DNA of 64,000 nt, taken from NCBI RefSeq assembly GCF_016758195.1, contig NZ_QYAC01000007.1, positions 175,189 through 239,188 of the forward strand. The letters run 5' to 3'. Position numbers and translations under genes: made by a program. This stretch comes from Leucobacter chromiireducens subsp. solipictus. Its GTDB lineage: Bacteria; Actinomycetota; Actinomycetes; Actinomycetales; Microbacteriaceae. This document shows, one piece after another, positions 40,996 through 50,240 of this stretch (the first letter of the stretch is position 1; every line of letters starts with the position of its first letter). The notes under the pieces were generated by a model that saw only the letters and a list, made by a program, of their open reading frames with translations, was not told where the DNA came from and made no database searches.

Positions 40996-41889
40996 CTACC
41001 GGAAGATGATCGTGCGGTCGCCGTCGACGAGCACGCGGTTCTCCGCAAACCAGTTCACGGCGCGGCGCAGCACGCGCGCCTCCTCATCCTGGCCGAGCTG
41101 CACGAGCTCGCGCGGCGAGTACGAGTGGTCCACGCGGGCGACGTCCTGCTCGATGATCGGCCCCTCGTCGAGGTCCGTGGTCACGAAGTGCGCGGTAGCA
41201 CCGATGAGCTTCACCCCGCGCTGGTGCGCCTGCTTGTACGGGTTCGCCCCCTTGAAGCCGGGGAGGAAGGAGTGGTGGATGTTGATGGCGCGGCCCTCGA
41301 GCGCCGCGCACAGCTCGGGTGAGAGGATCTGCATGTAGCGGGCCAGTACGACGAGCTCGATGTCGTGTTCCTCGACGGCCTCGAGCACGCGGGCCTCGAA
41401 CGCCGCCCGATCGGCGGGGTTCGCGATCGCGCGGTGCTCGAACGGGACGCCGTAGAACTCCGCAATGTCGCGCACGGTCTCGTGGTTCGAGAGGATCAGC
41501 GGCACCTCGATGGGCAGCTGCCCGCCCCGCTGGCGGTAGAGCAGGTCGTTGACGCAGTGCGTGGCGGTCGAGGCGAGCACCAGCGTGCGCACGGGACGAC
41601 CGACGCGGTCGAGCCGCCAGGTCATGTTGTAGCGCTGGGTCACGGGGGAGACCGCCGACTCGAAGCGCGTCTCGAACGTCTCGGGCTGGGCGACGGCCTC
41701 GACCTGCAGTCGCATGAAGAAGCGGCCGGTGTCCGCGGACGCGAACTGCTGGCTCTCCGCGATGTTGCCGCCGGCGGCAACGACGGCACCGCTGATCGCG
41801 TGCACGATACCCGGTCCGTCGATGCAAGAAAGGGTGAGCACCCACTGGGGGTCGGGCTGGTCAGCGGCGATCGTGTTCATCCGACTCAT
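40996..41889 (-). CDS. purU: Formyltetrahydrofolate deformylase
   Basis: A 297-residue PurU: it hydrolyses 10-formyl-THF to formate and THF, balancing one-carbon and formate supply for purine synthesis. An N-terminal ACT domain (WVLTLSCIDGPGIVHAISGAVVAAGGNIAES) is followed by a formyltransferase-like domain. The catalytic segment is INIHHSFLPGFKGANPY and the conserved DLDEGPII. The start ATG at 41889 has GGTGGA 5 nt upstream; an ATG three codons later is also possible. It is convergent with resB and divergent from glyA-folD, so the one-carbon genes cluster here. Confidence 0.93.
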   Translation of the reverse strand: MSRMNTIAADQPDPQWVLTLSCIDGPGIVHAISGAVVAAGGNIAESQQFASADTGRFFMRLQVEAVAQPETFETRFESAVSPVTQRYNMTWRLDRVGRPVRTLVLASTATHCVNDLLYRQRGGQLPIEVPLILSNHETVRDIAEFYGVPFEHRAIANPADRAAFEARVLEAVEEHDIELVVLARYMQILSPELCAALEGRAINIHHSFLPGFKGANPYKQAHQRGVKLIGATAHFVTTDLDEGPIIEQDVARVDHSYSPRELVQLGQDEEARVLRRAVNWFAENRVLVDGDRTIIFR

Positions 41890-42074
41890 TGTATTCCACC
41901 CGGCCCGTGCGCCGCCCGCCAGGGGGCGCGAGGAGTTGGGGGAAATGGACGCCGCCCCGCACGCCCGAGAGCTCGCCCTGGCGGGGGCACCCTCGGAAAG
42001 CCGCGGGGTGCCGGATCGGGCCACGGCCGAACTCGCGTGGCGCCGACGCGTCACCGATGCGGGCCGGCAGCCGG

Positions 42075-42102
42075 GTGCAATTTCTGCGCGCGCTGGTATG
42101 CT
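42075..42102 (+). promoter_or_regulatory. Putative promoter of glyA-folD
   Basis: GTGCAA (42075-42080), 16 nt and TATGCT (42097-42102). Transcription would start near 42108, exactly at the 5' stem of the ZTP riboswitch. Confidence 0.45.
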
Positions 42103-42103
42103 G

Positions 42104-42185
42104 AGACCGTCGTGACTGGCGTACAGATGGTTCACCATCGGGGAACGACAACTCTTCATGGATGGCCGCTCGCCTGGGTCGATAT
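42104..42185 (+). promoter_or_regulatory. ZTP (ZMP/pfl) riboswitch upstream of glyA
   Basis: It shows the conserved pfl-motif core. A GTCGT stem (42109-42113) pairs with ACGAC (42145-42149) and encloses GACTGGCG, a UGG-UUCA-CCA hairpin (42128-42137) and CGGGGAAC. After a variable linker comes CCGC-TCGCCTGGGTCG (~42167-42181), the second conserved half. ZTP riboswitches sense ZMP/ZTP and turn on folate and purine one-carbon genes when 10-formyl-THF is low. The switch lies 50 nt before glyA, and the operon contains folD, the usual targets. A CCGCA/TGCGG pair (42186-42209) just ahead of GAGGAG suggests translational control. Confidence 0.82.
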
Positions 42186-42232
42186 CCGCAGGTCCCTCCG
42201 CGCGTGCGGAACAGATGTTTGAGGAGTGAGAG

Positions 42233-43516
42233 ATGTCCACCCAGTCAGCGTTCTTTAACGAGCCGCTCTCGGTAGTCGACCCCGAGATCGCCGAGGTCCT
42301 GCAGCAGGAGCTCGGCCGCCAGCGCGGCACCCTCGAGATGATCGCGAGCGAGAACTTCGTGCCCCGCGCCATTCTCGAGTCCCAGGGCTCCGTGCTCACC
42401 AACAAGTACGCCGAGGGCTACCCCGGCCGCCGCTACTACGGCGGCTGCGAGTTCGTCGACGTTGCGGAAAACCTCGCGCGCGACCGCGCCAAGGCCCTGT
42501 TCGGTGCCGAGTACGCAAACGTGCAGCCCCACTCGGGCGCGCAGGCCAACGCCGCCGTGCTCTCCGCCATCGCGGAGCCGGGCGACACGATCCTCGGCCT
42601 GGAGCTCGCACACGGCGGACACCTGACCCACGGCATGAAGCTCAACTTCTCGGGCAAGCTGTACAACGTCCAGTCGTACGGTGTCGACCCGGAGACGTTC
42701 CTCGTCGACATGGACGTGGTGCGCGCGAAGGCGCTCGAGCACAAGCCCAAGGTCATCATCGCCGGCTGGTCGGCGTACCCCCGCACGCTCGACTTCGCCG
42801 CCTTCCGCGCGATCGCCGACGAGGTGGGCGCGACCCTGTGGGTGGACATGGCGCACTTCGCGGGGCTCGTCGCTGCGGGCCTGTACCCGAACCCGGTGCC
42901 GCACGCGCATGTCGTGTCCTCGACGGTGCACAAGACCATCGGCGGCCCGCGTTCCGGCTTCATCCTCACGAACGATCTTGACCTCTACAAGAAGCTCAAC
43001 TCGAACGTGTTCCCGGGCCAGCAGGGCGGCCCCCTGATGCACGTGATCGCGGCGAAGGCCACCGCGTTCAAGCTCGCCGCGACCGACGAGTTCAGGGACC
43101 GTCAGGTGCGCACCCTCTCCGGCGCGAAGCTGCTCGCTGAGGCGCTCACCACCGAGGCCTCGAAGGCCGCCGGCGTTGACGTCCTCACGGGCGGCACGGA
43201 CGTGCACCTCGTGCTCGCCGATCTGCGCCACTCGAAGCTCGACGGCCAGCAGGCCGAGGACGCGCTCCACGAGGTCGGGATCACGGTCAACCGGAACTCG
43301 GTGCCGTTCGACCCCCGCCCGCCGATGGTCACGAGCGGCCTCCGCATCGGCACTCCGGCGCTCGCGACCCGCGGCTTCGGTGACACCGAGTTCGCCGAGG
43401 TGTCGGACATCATCGCGCTGGCCCTGCGCCAGGAGGGCGACATCGAGGAACTGCGTGCGCGCGTCACGAAGCTTGCCGACGCGTTCCCGCTGTACCCCGG
43501 CCTCGAGCAGTGGTAA
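42233..43516 (+). CDS. glyA: Serine hydroxymethyltransferase
   Basis: A 427-residue GlyA, converting serine and THF to glycine and 5,10-methylene-THF with PLP. The PLP Lys is in [16 protein letters not shown], and N-terminal [19 protein letters not shown] plus the SGAQAN loop are diagnostic. Length is standard. It is preceded by the ZTP riboswitch and a GAGGAG 7 nt before the ATG at 42233. The folD start lies inside its last codons, so the two genes form an operon that makes and interconverts one-carbon folate units. Confidence 0.95.
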   Translation: MSTQSAFFNEPLSVVDPEIAEVLQQELGRQRGTLEMIASENFVPRAILESQGSVLTNKYAEGYPGRRYYGGCEFVDVAENLARDRAKALFGAEYANVQPHSGAQANAAVLSAIAEPGDTILGLELAHGGHLTHGMKLNFSGKLYNVQSYGVDPETFLVDMDVVRAKALEHKPKVIIAGWSAYPRTLDFAAFRAIADEVGATLWVDMAHFAGLVAAGLYPNPVPHAHVVSSTVHKTIGGPRSGFILTNDLDLYKKLNSNVFPGQQGGPLMHVIAAKATAFKLAATDEFRDRQVRTLSGAKLLAEALTTEASKAAGVDVLTGGTDVHLVLADLRHSKLDGQQAEDALHEVGITVNRNSVPFDPRPPMVTSGLRIGTPALATRGFGDTEFAEVSDIIALALRQEGDIEELRARVTKLADAFPLYPGLEQW

Positions 43517-44412
43517 GTCCGGTGCCTGAGGCGACCGCGCAGCGGCTCGACGGCACGCGTGCCGCAGCCGAGATCAAGCAGGAGCTGACGGAGCGCGTCG
43601 CGGCCCTCGCGGCCCGCGGCGTGGTTCCCGGCCTCGCGACCGTGCTCGTGGGCGAGGATCCCGGATCGCAGTGGTACGTCGCGGGCAAGCACCGCGACTG
43701 CGCCGAGGTGGGGATCGCGTCGATCAAGCGCGAACTGCCGGAGTCGGTCACGCAGGAGGAACTCGAAGCGGTTCTTGCCGAGCTCAACGCGGACCCGAGC
43801 TGCACGGGCTACATCGTGCAGCTGCCGCTGCCGAAGCACATCGACACGGATCGCATTCTGGAGTGCATCGACCCGGCGAAGGACGCGGACGGGCTGCACC
43901 CGACGAACCTCGGCCGCCTCGTGCTGAACGCAAACACCGAGATCACCTCGCCGCTGCCGTGCACGCCGCGCGGGGTCATTGAGCTCGTGGAGCGCAACGG
44001 CCTGTCGTGGGCCGGGAAGCACGTCGTGGTCGTGGGGCGCGGGATCACGGTCGGTCGCCCGATCGGCCCGCTGCTGACGCGCCGCGAGTTCAACGCGACG
44101 GTGACGCTGACCCACACCGGCACGCAGGACCTGGGGGCCGAGCTGCGCCGCGCCGACGTGATCGTCGCTGCGGCCGGCGTCGAGGGGATCGTGCGGGCAG
44201 AGGACGTGAAGCCCGGCGCGATCGTGCTCGACGTGGGCGTCTCCCGCAAGACCGATCCCGAGACGGGCAAGTCCCGGGTCGTCGGCGACGTGGATCCCGC
44301 GGTCGCGTCCGTGGCCGGGTGGGTCTCACCCAACCCGGGCGGCGTGGGCCCCATGACCCGCGCGCTGCTGCTCAAGAACGTGGTGGAGATGGCGGAGCGG
44401 GCCGCCGCCTAG
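43510..44412 (+). CDS. folD: Methylenetetrahydrofolate dehydrogenase/cyclohydrolase
   Basis: A ~300-residue FolD, which oxidises 5,10-methylene-THF to methenyl- and 10-formyl-THF with NADP+. Diagnostic parts are a catalytic Lys in the ~56 region ([16 protein letters not shown]; YxxxK), [17 protein letters not shown] and the Rossmann [16 protein letters not shown]. The overlap with glyA (7 nt) shows coupling. The GTG at 43510 or one at 43522 is the start; neither has a convincing Shine-Dalgarno. A long perfect palindrome follows. Confidence 0.93.
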   Translation: MVSPVPEATAQRLDGTRAAAEIKQELTERVAALAARGVVPGLATVLVGEDPGSQWYVAGKHRDCAEVGIASIKRELPESVTQEELEAVLAELNADPSCTGYIVQLPLPKHIDTDRILECIDPAKDADGLHPTNLGRLVLNANTEITSPLPCTPRGVIELVERNGLSWAGKHVVVVGRGITVGRPIGPLLTRREFNATVTLTHTGTQDLGAELRRADVIVAAAGVEGIVRAEDVKPGAIVLDVGVSRKTDPETGKSRVVGDVDPAVASVAGWVSPNPGGVGPMTRALLLKNVVEMAERAAA

Positions 44413-44438
44413 CGCGGCCCCGACAGCACCGACCCGCA

Positions 44439-44498
44439 ACGACAGAAGCGACCCGGGACACGCAGGAATTCCTGCGAGCCCCGGGTCGCTTCTGTCGT
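44439..44498. terminator. Nested perfect palindrome after folD
   Basis: 19-bp arms ACGACAGAAGCGACCCGGG (44439-44457) and its exact complement (44480-44498). The loop itself contains a second perfect palindrome CGCAGGAATTCCTGCG (44461-44476). It would fold into a strong cruciform or hairpin between convergent folD and the PepSY gene. Confidence 0.8.
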
Positions 44499-44515
44499 AC
44501 GCGGTCGGTTGTGGC

Positions 44516-44605
44516 GAGCGCCGGGTCAGCGAGCGCCGGGTCAGCGAGCGCCGGGTCAGCGAGCGCCGGGTCAGCGAGCGCCGGATCCGCGAGCGCCGGA
44601 TCAGT
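44516..44605. repeat. Tandem 15-bp repeats
   Basis: Unit GAGCGCCGGGTCAGC, four exact copies (44516-44575), then two diverged copies (GAGCGCCGGATCCGC and GAGCGCCGGATCAGT). The last copy contains the stop codon (TCA on this strand) of the minus-strand PepSY lipoprotein gene. Confidence 0.9.
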
Positions 44606-45272
44606 CCGCCTCGCGTCGCAGCACCTCGCCGGTGGCCGCGTCGATGGTCACCTCGGTCTCCGCCCAGCTCGCGGTGTCCACGAGGCTCGCCTCCCACACG
44701 GGCACGCCGCGATCCTCGTCGAGCGCGAGCTCCGTGAGGCGCGGGCTGGGCGCGGTCTCGCCCGAGAGCCGCGCGGCCTCGGCGATCCCGATCGTCACCT
44801 GCGCCTGCTCCTCGGCGTCGAGCTGCACCTCCCGGGAGCCGAGCACCTCGAGGGAGTCCGCCGCGAGGTCGGCCTCGAACCCGCGGGTCGGGTGCGCGTT
44901 CCCCTCGCCCGGATCGCGGCTCGTGACCTCCCAGATCCACTGCCCGCGCTCGTAATCCAGGTCGATCGCGACGATCGTGCCGCGCACGCCTGCCGACTCG
45001 GCAGCGATGCCCTCGAGCCAGTCGGACGGCCACTGCACCGAGGTGGGGATGCCCGCTGCGGGAAAGTCCGAGTCGCCGTGGGGATGCGTGCTGGGCCCCG
45101 GCGACTCGGTCCCGTCGTGGCCGCCCGAGGAACCGGCATTACCTGATCCCGCGTCCGTTTTCGGCGGGACGTTCACGGTGACGCAGCCGCTGAGCGTGAG
45201 TGCGCCCGCGGCGAGCGCGGCGGCCCAGGCGAGGTACCGCGCCCCGATGCGATGCGTGGCTGGTGTGTGCAT
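44601..45272 (-). CDS. PepSY-domain lipoprotein
   Basis: A 223-residue exported lipoprotein. The lipobox is LTLSGC (Cys ~26), then a low-complexity Gly/Ser/His linker and two PepSY-like modules. The first contains GIAAESAGVRGTIVAIDLDYERGQWIWEVTS and the second EAARLSGETAPSPRLTELALDEDRGVPVWEASLVD...EVTIDAATGEVL. PepSY domains are small extracellular modules often thought to inhibit or regulate proteases; no specific role is clear. The start ATG at 45272 has GGAGG ~9 nt upstream. The 3' end lies in tandem repeats, so the stop position may vary between strains. It is convergent with folD. Confidence 0.82.
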   Translation of the reverse strand: MHTPATHRIGARYLAWAAALAAGALTLSGCVTVNVPPKTDAGSGNAGSSGGHDGTESPGPSTHPHGDSDFPAAGIPTSVQWPSDWLEGIAAESAGVRGTIVAIDLDYERGQWIWEVTSRDPGEGNAHPTRGFEADLAADSLEVLGSREVQLDAEEQAQVTIGIAEAARLSGETAPSPRLTELALDEDRGVPVWEASLVDTASWAETEVTIDAATGEVLRREAD

Positions 45273-45423
45273 TCCGTGCCCCCTCCGTGTGTGTCCTTGG
45301 CTTCGCATCCAGGATACGCCCGCCCTCGTGGACAGGACGTTTCCAGCAGATCGCGGCATAATGTTCGCGGGGACCGGCACCGCCGTACCTCGCGCACCCG
45401 AGACGAGAGCAGAGCCGAATCAC

Positions 45424-46128
45424 GTGACTTCGATGCTAGCCGCACTGACCGCGACGACCATACCGGCACTGTTCGGCATCGAATGGTTGGATCCCGAAAC
45501 CCTGCTGCAGGCGGGCGGCTGGGCGGCACTCGTGCTGGCCTGCGCGTTTGTGTTTCTGGAGACCGGCGTGCTCGTGCTCGCCTTCCTCCCCGGCGACTCG
45601 CTCCTGTTCACGGTCGGCCTGTTCTCCGCGACCGGCATCATCGACGTGCCGATCTGGATCACCTGCCTGCTGCTGTTTGTGTTCGCCTTCGCGGGCGATC
45701 AGATGGGCTTCATGATCGGGCGGAAGCTCGGCCCGGCGATCTTCAACCGGAAGAAGAGCCGACTGTTCAATCCGGAGAATGTCGCGCGCACGCACGAGTT
45801 CTTCGAGAAGCACGGCCCGAAGGCGATCATCATCGCCCGCTTCCTGCCGATCTTCCGCGCGTTTGTGCCCGCCGCCGCCGGCGTCGGCAACATGCGCTAC
45901 CGCCAGTTCATCGTCTACAACGCCGTCGGAGCGCTGCTCTGGGGTGTGGGCGTCACGCTGCTCGGATACTTCCTCGGGCAGATCCCGTTTGTGCGCGAGT
46001 ACAGCGAGGTGTTCATCATCGTGCTCGTGCTGATCCCGGGGATCCCGATCCTGATCGAGCTGGGCCGCGCGTTCGCCTCGTGGCGGCGCAAGCGCCGCGC
46101 CGCGGAGCACGCCCAGGACGCGTCCTAG
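45424..46128 (+). CDS. DedA family (SNARE-associated/VTT) membrane protein
   Basis: A 234-residue DedA membrane protein with about five helices (ALVLACAFVFLETGVLVLAFLPGDSLLFTVGLF is the first). Characteristic DedA segments are FLETG, FLPGDSLL, GDQMGFMIGRKLG and FEKHGPKAIIIARFLPIFRAFVPAAAGVGNMRYRQF (the R/ARF motif). These proteins are linked to lipid-carrier recycling (undecaprenyl phosphate) and membrane potential. The start is the GTG at 45424, weakly supported; an ATG at 45433 is an alternative. Its TAG stop shares the bases CTAG with the stop of the convergent glycerophosphodiesterase. Confidence 0.9.
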   Translation: MTSMLAALTATTIPALFGIEWLDPETLLQAGGWAALVLACAFVFLETGVLVLAFLPGDSLLFTVGLFSATGIIDVPIWITCLLLFVFAFAGDQMGFMIGRKLGPAIFNRKKSRLFNPENVARTHEFFEKHGPKAIIIARFLPIFRAFVPAAAGVGNMRYRQFIVYNAVGALLWGVGVTLLGYFLGQIPFVREYSEVFIIVLVLIPGIPILIELGRAFASWRRKRRAAEHAQDAS

Positions 46129-47969
46129 CCGATCCTGACGAAGCGTGTGAGCGCGTCGACGAGTGCCTCGGCGACGCCGCTCTCGTCCTGAATTTCGGCG
46201 CGCGCCGCGAGCACCAGATCGGGGTGGTCCGTGATGATGCCGTCGGATCCCCGGCGAAGGTGCTCGCGGAACCCGTCCTCGTCGTTCACGGTCCACGTCA
46301 TGAAGCCGAGCCCGGCCGCCCGGGCCGCGTCCTGCATCGCCACGGTGGCGGTCCACTCCTCGACGACGATGAAGTCCGCGATGGTGTCGGGGACCCCGCC
46401 GCCGGCGAACGCCATCGTGTAGCCGACCGTGAGATCAGGGCGGAGCTGCTTGAGCCGTTCCACGCTCGGGGCGTCGAGGGAGTGGTAGATGTGTTGGTCG
46501 AGGGCGTCGAGTTCCTCGAGCTCGGCAATGAGCCGCTCCACGTGATCCGGGGTGTCGCCGCCCCCGAGTTTGATCTCGATGAGCAGGGGCATGTCGAGGC
46601 GTTGCGCGTGGCGCACGTAGTCGGCGAAGCTCGGGATCGTATCCTCGTGCCCGGCGAGATCCCGCACGGTGATCTGCGTGAGCTCATCGAGCGTGAGATC
46701 CTTCACCGCGTCCGGCCGCCCCGCAAGCCGGTCGAGCTTCGCGTCGTGCATCGCCACGAACTCGCCGTCGCGGGTCTGCATCACGTCCATCTCGACGAGA
46801 TCGGCACCGGCCTCGTCCGCGGCGTCGAGCCCGCTGAGCGTGTTCTCCACGCCGCCACCCGAGAAGCCGCGGTGCGCGAGCACCAGCGTGTCCGGGGCCG
46901 CGGCGAGGCGGTGGAGCGTGCCCCAGCCCGCGACGCTGCACCCTGCGGCGACGATCACGGCGAGCGTGGCGGTCAGGATCGCGGGGCGACGACCCGGGGC
47001 ATCGGGAGCGGACGGCTGGGCCGTGGCCCGCGTCGCGGGGTGCGGGAGCACCGCCAGAGATTCGGGGAATCGGTCGCTGCTGCGCTGGAGCTTGACGATG
47101 AGGGCCGCCGCGATCGCCGCGGTGACGCCGCCGCTGAGGAGCATCCCGCCGGTCTGCGCGATCCCGAGCGACACGGCGGCAATGCCGGGGGCCGCGTCCG
47201 GCATGAACGCGTCGGCTGCGGCCGTGGGCAGGAGCGACACCACGGCGAGGAGCGCGCCCGCCAGAGAGCCGAGCGCGGTGATCGCCACGGTCGCGAGGAC
47301 GATCGGGGCCCAGGAGCGCGGCCCGCGAGTGAGCCGCCAACTGGTGCGCAACGGACGTCGGCAGCTCGTCAGGACGAAGAGCGGGACGGTGAGTGCGAAG
47401 CGGACGTTGAGCCAGGCCAGCACGAGCAGGAACACGGCAAAACCGATCGCGGTGGCGCTCGACTTCATCAGTTCCCCGGAGATAAACGACGGGATCGCGA
47501 TCCCGCGCGTGAGCGCGGAGGTGAAGCCGAAACCGCTCAGGGGGACCAGCACAAAGAGGTAGCCGAGGAGCGGCAACGACCGGGGGCTGAGCAGCGCGCG
47601 GGCGATGCGGCCGAGCTCGCCCAGAAACTGCCGACCCGTCAGTGACGGCCAGCGCAGCAGCACAACGAGTGCGGTGAACTGCAGGATCAGGAGCCAGAAC
47701 GACACCATCACGATCGCGAGAATCAACGAGACGGTGAGGGGGAGGCCGGGGCCCGCGAACGGGCGGCCCAGATCAAGCCCGGACATGCCGCCCGCGCGCA
47801 GCGCCTCCCGAAAGAGCCAGCCGATGGCGGGCAGCGCGAGCACCAGAATCGCCGTCTGGGTGAGCAGCAGCAGTCCCGCCAAACGCCAGCCGCCGGCGCG
47901 GAGCCGGGCCCACGCCCCGCCCAGGAGCACCCCGGTGTCCGACCAGATGCTCGACTGGTTCCGGTACAT
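46125..47969 (-). CDS. Membrane-anchored glycerophosphodiester phosphodiesterase
   Basis: A 614-residue fusion. The first ~300 residues form a multi-helix membrane domain (GlpQ membrane domain type). The C-terminal ~250 residues are a GDPD catalytic domain with LVLAHRGFSGGGVENTLSG (HR...E), LVEMDVMQTRDGEFVAMHD (ExD...H) and LLIEIKLG. It hydrolyses glycerophosphodiesters from lipids or teichoic acid to glycerol-3-phosphate, in the membrane, with the catalytic part probably outside. Its product links to the Ugp-like uptake operon 10 kb away; that is inference. The start ATG at 47969 has GGAGGGG ~6 nt upstream. Confidence 0.9.
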   Translation of the reverse strand: MYRNQSSIWSDTGVLLGGAWARLRAGGWRLAGLLLLTQTAILVLALPAIGWLFREALRAGGMSGLDLGRPFAGPGLPLTVSLILAIVMVSFWLLILQFTALVVLLRWPSLTGRQFLGELGRIARALLSPRSLPLLGYLFVLVPLSGFGFTSALTRGIAIPSFISGELMKSSATAIGFAVFLLVLAWLNVRFALTVPLFVLTSCRRPLRTSWRLTRGPRSWAPIVLATVAITALGSLAGALLAVVSLLPTAAADAFMPDAAPGIAAVSLGIAQTGGMLLSGGVTAAIAAALIVKLQRSSDRFPESLAVLPHPATRATAQPSAPDAPGRRPAILTATLAVIVAAGCSVAGWGTLHRLAAAPDTLVLAHRGFSGGGVENTLSGLDAADEAGADLVEMDVMQTRDGEFVAMHDAKLDRLAGRPDAVKDLTLDELTQITVRDLAGHEDTIPSFADYVRHAQRLDMPLLIEIKLGGGDTPDHVERLIAELEELDALDQHIYHSLDAPSVERLKQLRPDLTVGYTMAFAGGGVPDTIADFIVVEEWTATVAMQDAARAAGLGFMTWTVNDEDGFREHLRRGSDGIITDHPDLVLAARAEIQDESGVAEALVDALTRFVRIG

Positions 47970-48129
47970 GGATCCCCTCCTCGGGTGCCGCTCAGCGAGT
48001 CCGCGGGATCCGCGTCACGGACCAGCCTAGAGGGCGCGAGGTTGCTACTAGTGCAGCGAACAGGTTCACTCATAGAATGTGCCTAAGAACGAGGCGGTGC
48101 ACGTCGGCACCGCGATTGAGGGAGCCGGG

Positions 48130-50127
48130 ATGAAGCGGGTCGCAACGATAGTCGGATTCGCGGTGGTTGCGGCGCTGACGACACTCCTCCCAGCCGCGTC
48201 CGTCGCGGTGGTGCCCACGCCGGCGACGTCCCCGCCCTCGCTCAGCGGTTCCTACATCGTGGATGCGACATCCGAGGCGGTGCTGGGATCCGAAACGAGC
48301 AAGCTTGAGGCCTCCGTCCGGGGCTTCGCCGCCGAGCACGGCGTTCAGCTCTTCGTGGTCTACGTGGACGAGTTCAGCTCCCCCGAGAACCCGGAGGCCT
48401 GGGGCGCCGCAACCGCGCAGAAGAACTTCCTCGGCGACGACGCGGTGCTGCTGAGCATCGCGGTCGAGGATCGGCTCTTCGACCTCAACGCAGCGAACGC
48501 GCTGATCACGGACGCACAGTACGACACGCTCGTGAAGGATTATGTGCGGCCAGCGCTGAAGGAGAGCGACTGGACGGGCGTGGTCGGCCAGACGCTCACG
48601 GGCATCGAGAAGACCGTGCTGAACCCCGAGTCCAACGGGACGGGCGTTGCCATTGCGGTGGTCGGCGGCGTGGTGGTCGTGGGTGGCGTGGCGGCAGGGA
48701 TCCTCGTTGCGCGCAAGAAGCGGCGTGAGCGGGACGCCGACACCGGTGAGGTGGTGCTGTCGCTCGAGGAGCTCGAGACCCAGGCGAGCGGCCTGCTGGT
48801 GCGCGTCGACGACGACCTGCGGAGCAGTGAGCAGGAGCTGGGGTTTGCGCAGGCTCAGTTTGGGGCGGAGGCTGCGGCACCGTTCGAAGCCGCGATCGGG
48901 GCGGCAAAAGCGCAGCTCCAAGCCGCGTTCGAGCTGCGCCAGAAGCTCGATGACAGCATCCCCGACACCGATGAGCAACGGCGCGCCTGGCTCGAAGAGA
49001 TTATCGCCCGCTGCACCGAAGCCAAGGAATCGCTCGACGCGCACACCGAGTCGTTCTCGCGCCTGCGCGAGGTCGAGCAGCGCGCCCCCGAGGTGCTGCA
49101 GCAACTCCGGGCCGCGGCCCCCGGGGTCGAGGATCGACTCGCCGCGGGTCGGGAAGCCCTCGCGTCGCTCACGCAGCAGTACGCGGAATCCATCACGGGG
49201 CAGCTCCAGGCAAACCTGGACGAAGCCAAGGTGCGCCTGAGCTTCGTGGCAGAGTGCTTCGCCTCCGCCGAGCAGGAACTTGCGGCCGGGCAGCGGGCCG
49301 CGGCCGCGGTGTCGCTGCGCGCCGCGGAGGCCGCGCTCGACCAGGCGGGGACGCTCGCGGATTCCCCGGCCACCAAGGCCGTGGAACTGGCCGAGAGCGT
49401 GGCGCAGCTTGACGCCGGCACCGCGGATCTGCGGGCGGACCTGCAGACCGCGGCGCAGCTCATCGGCGCGGCACCCGTGGGTGAGCGTTCCGCGCTCGAG
49501 GCGGCGGTGCAGCAGGTGAACGCGGTGCTCACGCAGGGTGTGGCGGGCGATCCCGTCCGCGCGCTCTCGGCGGTGGCGGCCGCAAACGTGCAGATCGACG
49601 CCGCGATCGGCGCAGCGCGGGAGTCCGTGGAGCGGATCCGGCGTGCGGAGGCCGCGCGCGACGAGGCCCTCGTCCCCGCCCGGGCCGAGGTGCTCGCGGT
49701 GGAGCAGTTCATCGAAACCCGACGCGGAGCGATCGGCGCCGAGGCCCGGACCCGCCTCGCGGAGGCGCAGCGACAGCTCCAGCTCGCGGAGCACTACGCG
49801 CCGACGGACCCCACGCGCTCGTATCAGGCCGCGCAGCAGGCGACACGCTACGCTCGGGCCGCGTATCAACTGGCCGGGGCTGACGTCTCCGGCTGGGGCG
49901 GTGGCGGCGCCTACGGCGGCGGCTCGGGCGGCTCAGGCTCGAACGGCAGCTTTGGCGGTGCCGTGCTCGGGGGCATCCTGGGCGGGCTGCTCAGCGGTGG
50001 CGGATCCGGCGGTGGCGGCGGATGGAGCGGTTCGAGCGGCGGGTTCCGCGGCGGCTGGAACGGCGGCGGCTCAATGGGCGGCGGCTCCGGCGGCGGTGGC
50101 CGGCGTGGCGGCGGGGGCCGCTTCTAA
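48130..50127 (+). CDS. TPM-domain membrane protein with coiled coil and Gly-rich tail
   Basis: A 665-residue protein. A signal peptide (VGFAVVAALTTLLPAASVAV) is followed by a TPM domain (~38-165) including LEASVRGFAAEHGVQLFVVYVDEF and FLGDDAVLLSIAVEDR. A transmembrane helix follows (AIAVVGGVVVVGGVAAGILVA, ~172-192) with a basic stop-transfer. A long alpha-helical, Glu/Ala/Gln-rich coiled coil (~210-595) and a Gly/Ser-rich tail ending GGGGRRGGGGRF complete it. It is typical of actinobacterial TPM proteins paired with PspA, in a cell-envelope stress setting. The ATG at 48130 has GGAG 7 nt upstream. pspA follows 113 nt later. Confidence 0.85.
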   Translation: MKRVATIVGFAVVAALTTLLPAASVAVVPTPATSPPSLSGSYIVDATSEAVLGSETSKLEASVRGFAAEHGVQLFVVYVDEFSSPENPEAWGAATAQKNFLGDDAVLLSIAVEDRLFDLNAANALITDAQYDTLVKDYVRPALKESDWTGVVGQTLTGIEKTVLNPESNGTGVAIAVVGGVVVVGGVAAGILVARKKRRERDADTGEVVLSLEELETQASGLLVRVDDDLRSSEQELGFAQAQFGAEAAAPFEAAIGAAKAQLQAAFELRQKLDDSIPDTDEQRRAWLEEIIARCTEAKESLDAHTESFSRLREVEQRAPEVLQQLRAAAPGVEDRLAAGREALASLTQQYAESITGQLQANLDEAKVRLSFVAECFASAEQELAAGQRAAAAVSLRAAEAALDQAGTLADSPATKAVELAESVAQLDAGTADLRADLQTAAQLIGAAPVGERSALEAAVQQVNAVLTQGVAGDPVRALSAVAAANVQIDAAIGAARESVERIRRAEAARDEALVPARAEVLAVEQFIETRRGAIGAEARTRLAEAQRQLQLAEHYAPTDPTRSYQAAQQATRYARAAYQLAGADVSGWGGGGAYGGGSGGSGSNGSFGGAVLGGILGGLLSGGGSGGGGGWSGSSGGFRGGWNGGGSMGGGSGGGGRRGGGGRF

Positions 50128-50240
50128 GGGGCACCTCGACACCGTGCAGACGCCGCGCAGATAGACCTCACCCGCCCACGAGGGCCGGTGCACTGATCTC
50201 CTCCGAGCTGGTTCGGTGGAACGAAGGAAAGGAAGCCGAT

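Noticed and set aside
42128..42222. A 31-codon open frame MVHHRGTTT... ending just before the glyA Shine-Dalgarno, looking like a leader peptide
   Set aside because: It lies within the conserved halves of the ZTP riboswitch, has no ribosome site, and its sequence is explained by RNA conservation.
45340..45365. Promoter hexamers before the DedA gene (CATAAT with an AGGACG)
   Set aside because: The -35 match is poor and other spacings do not improve it.
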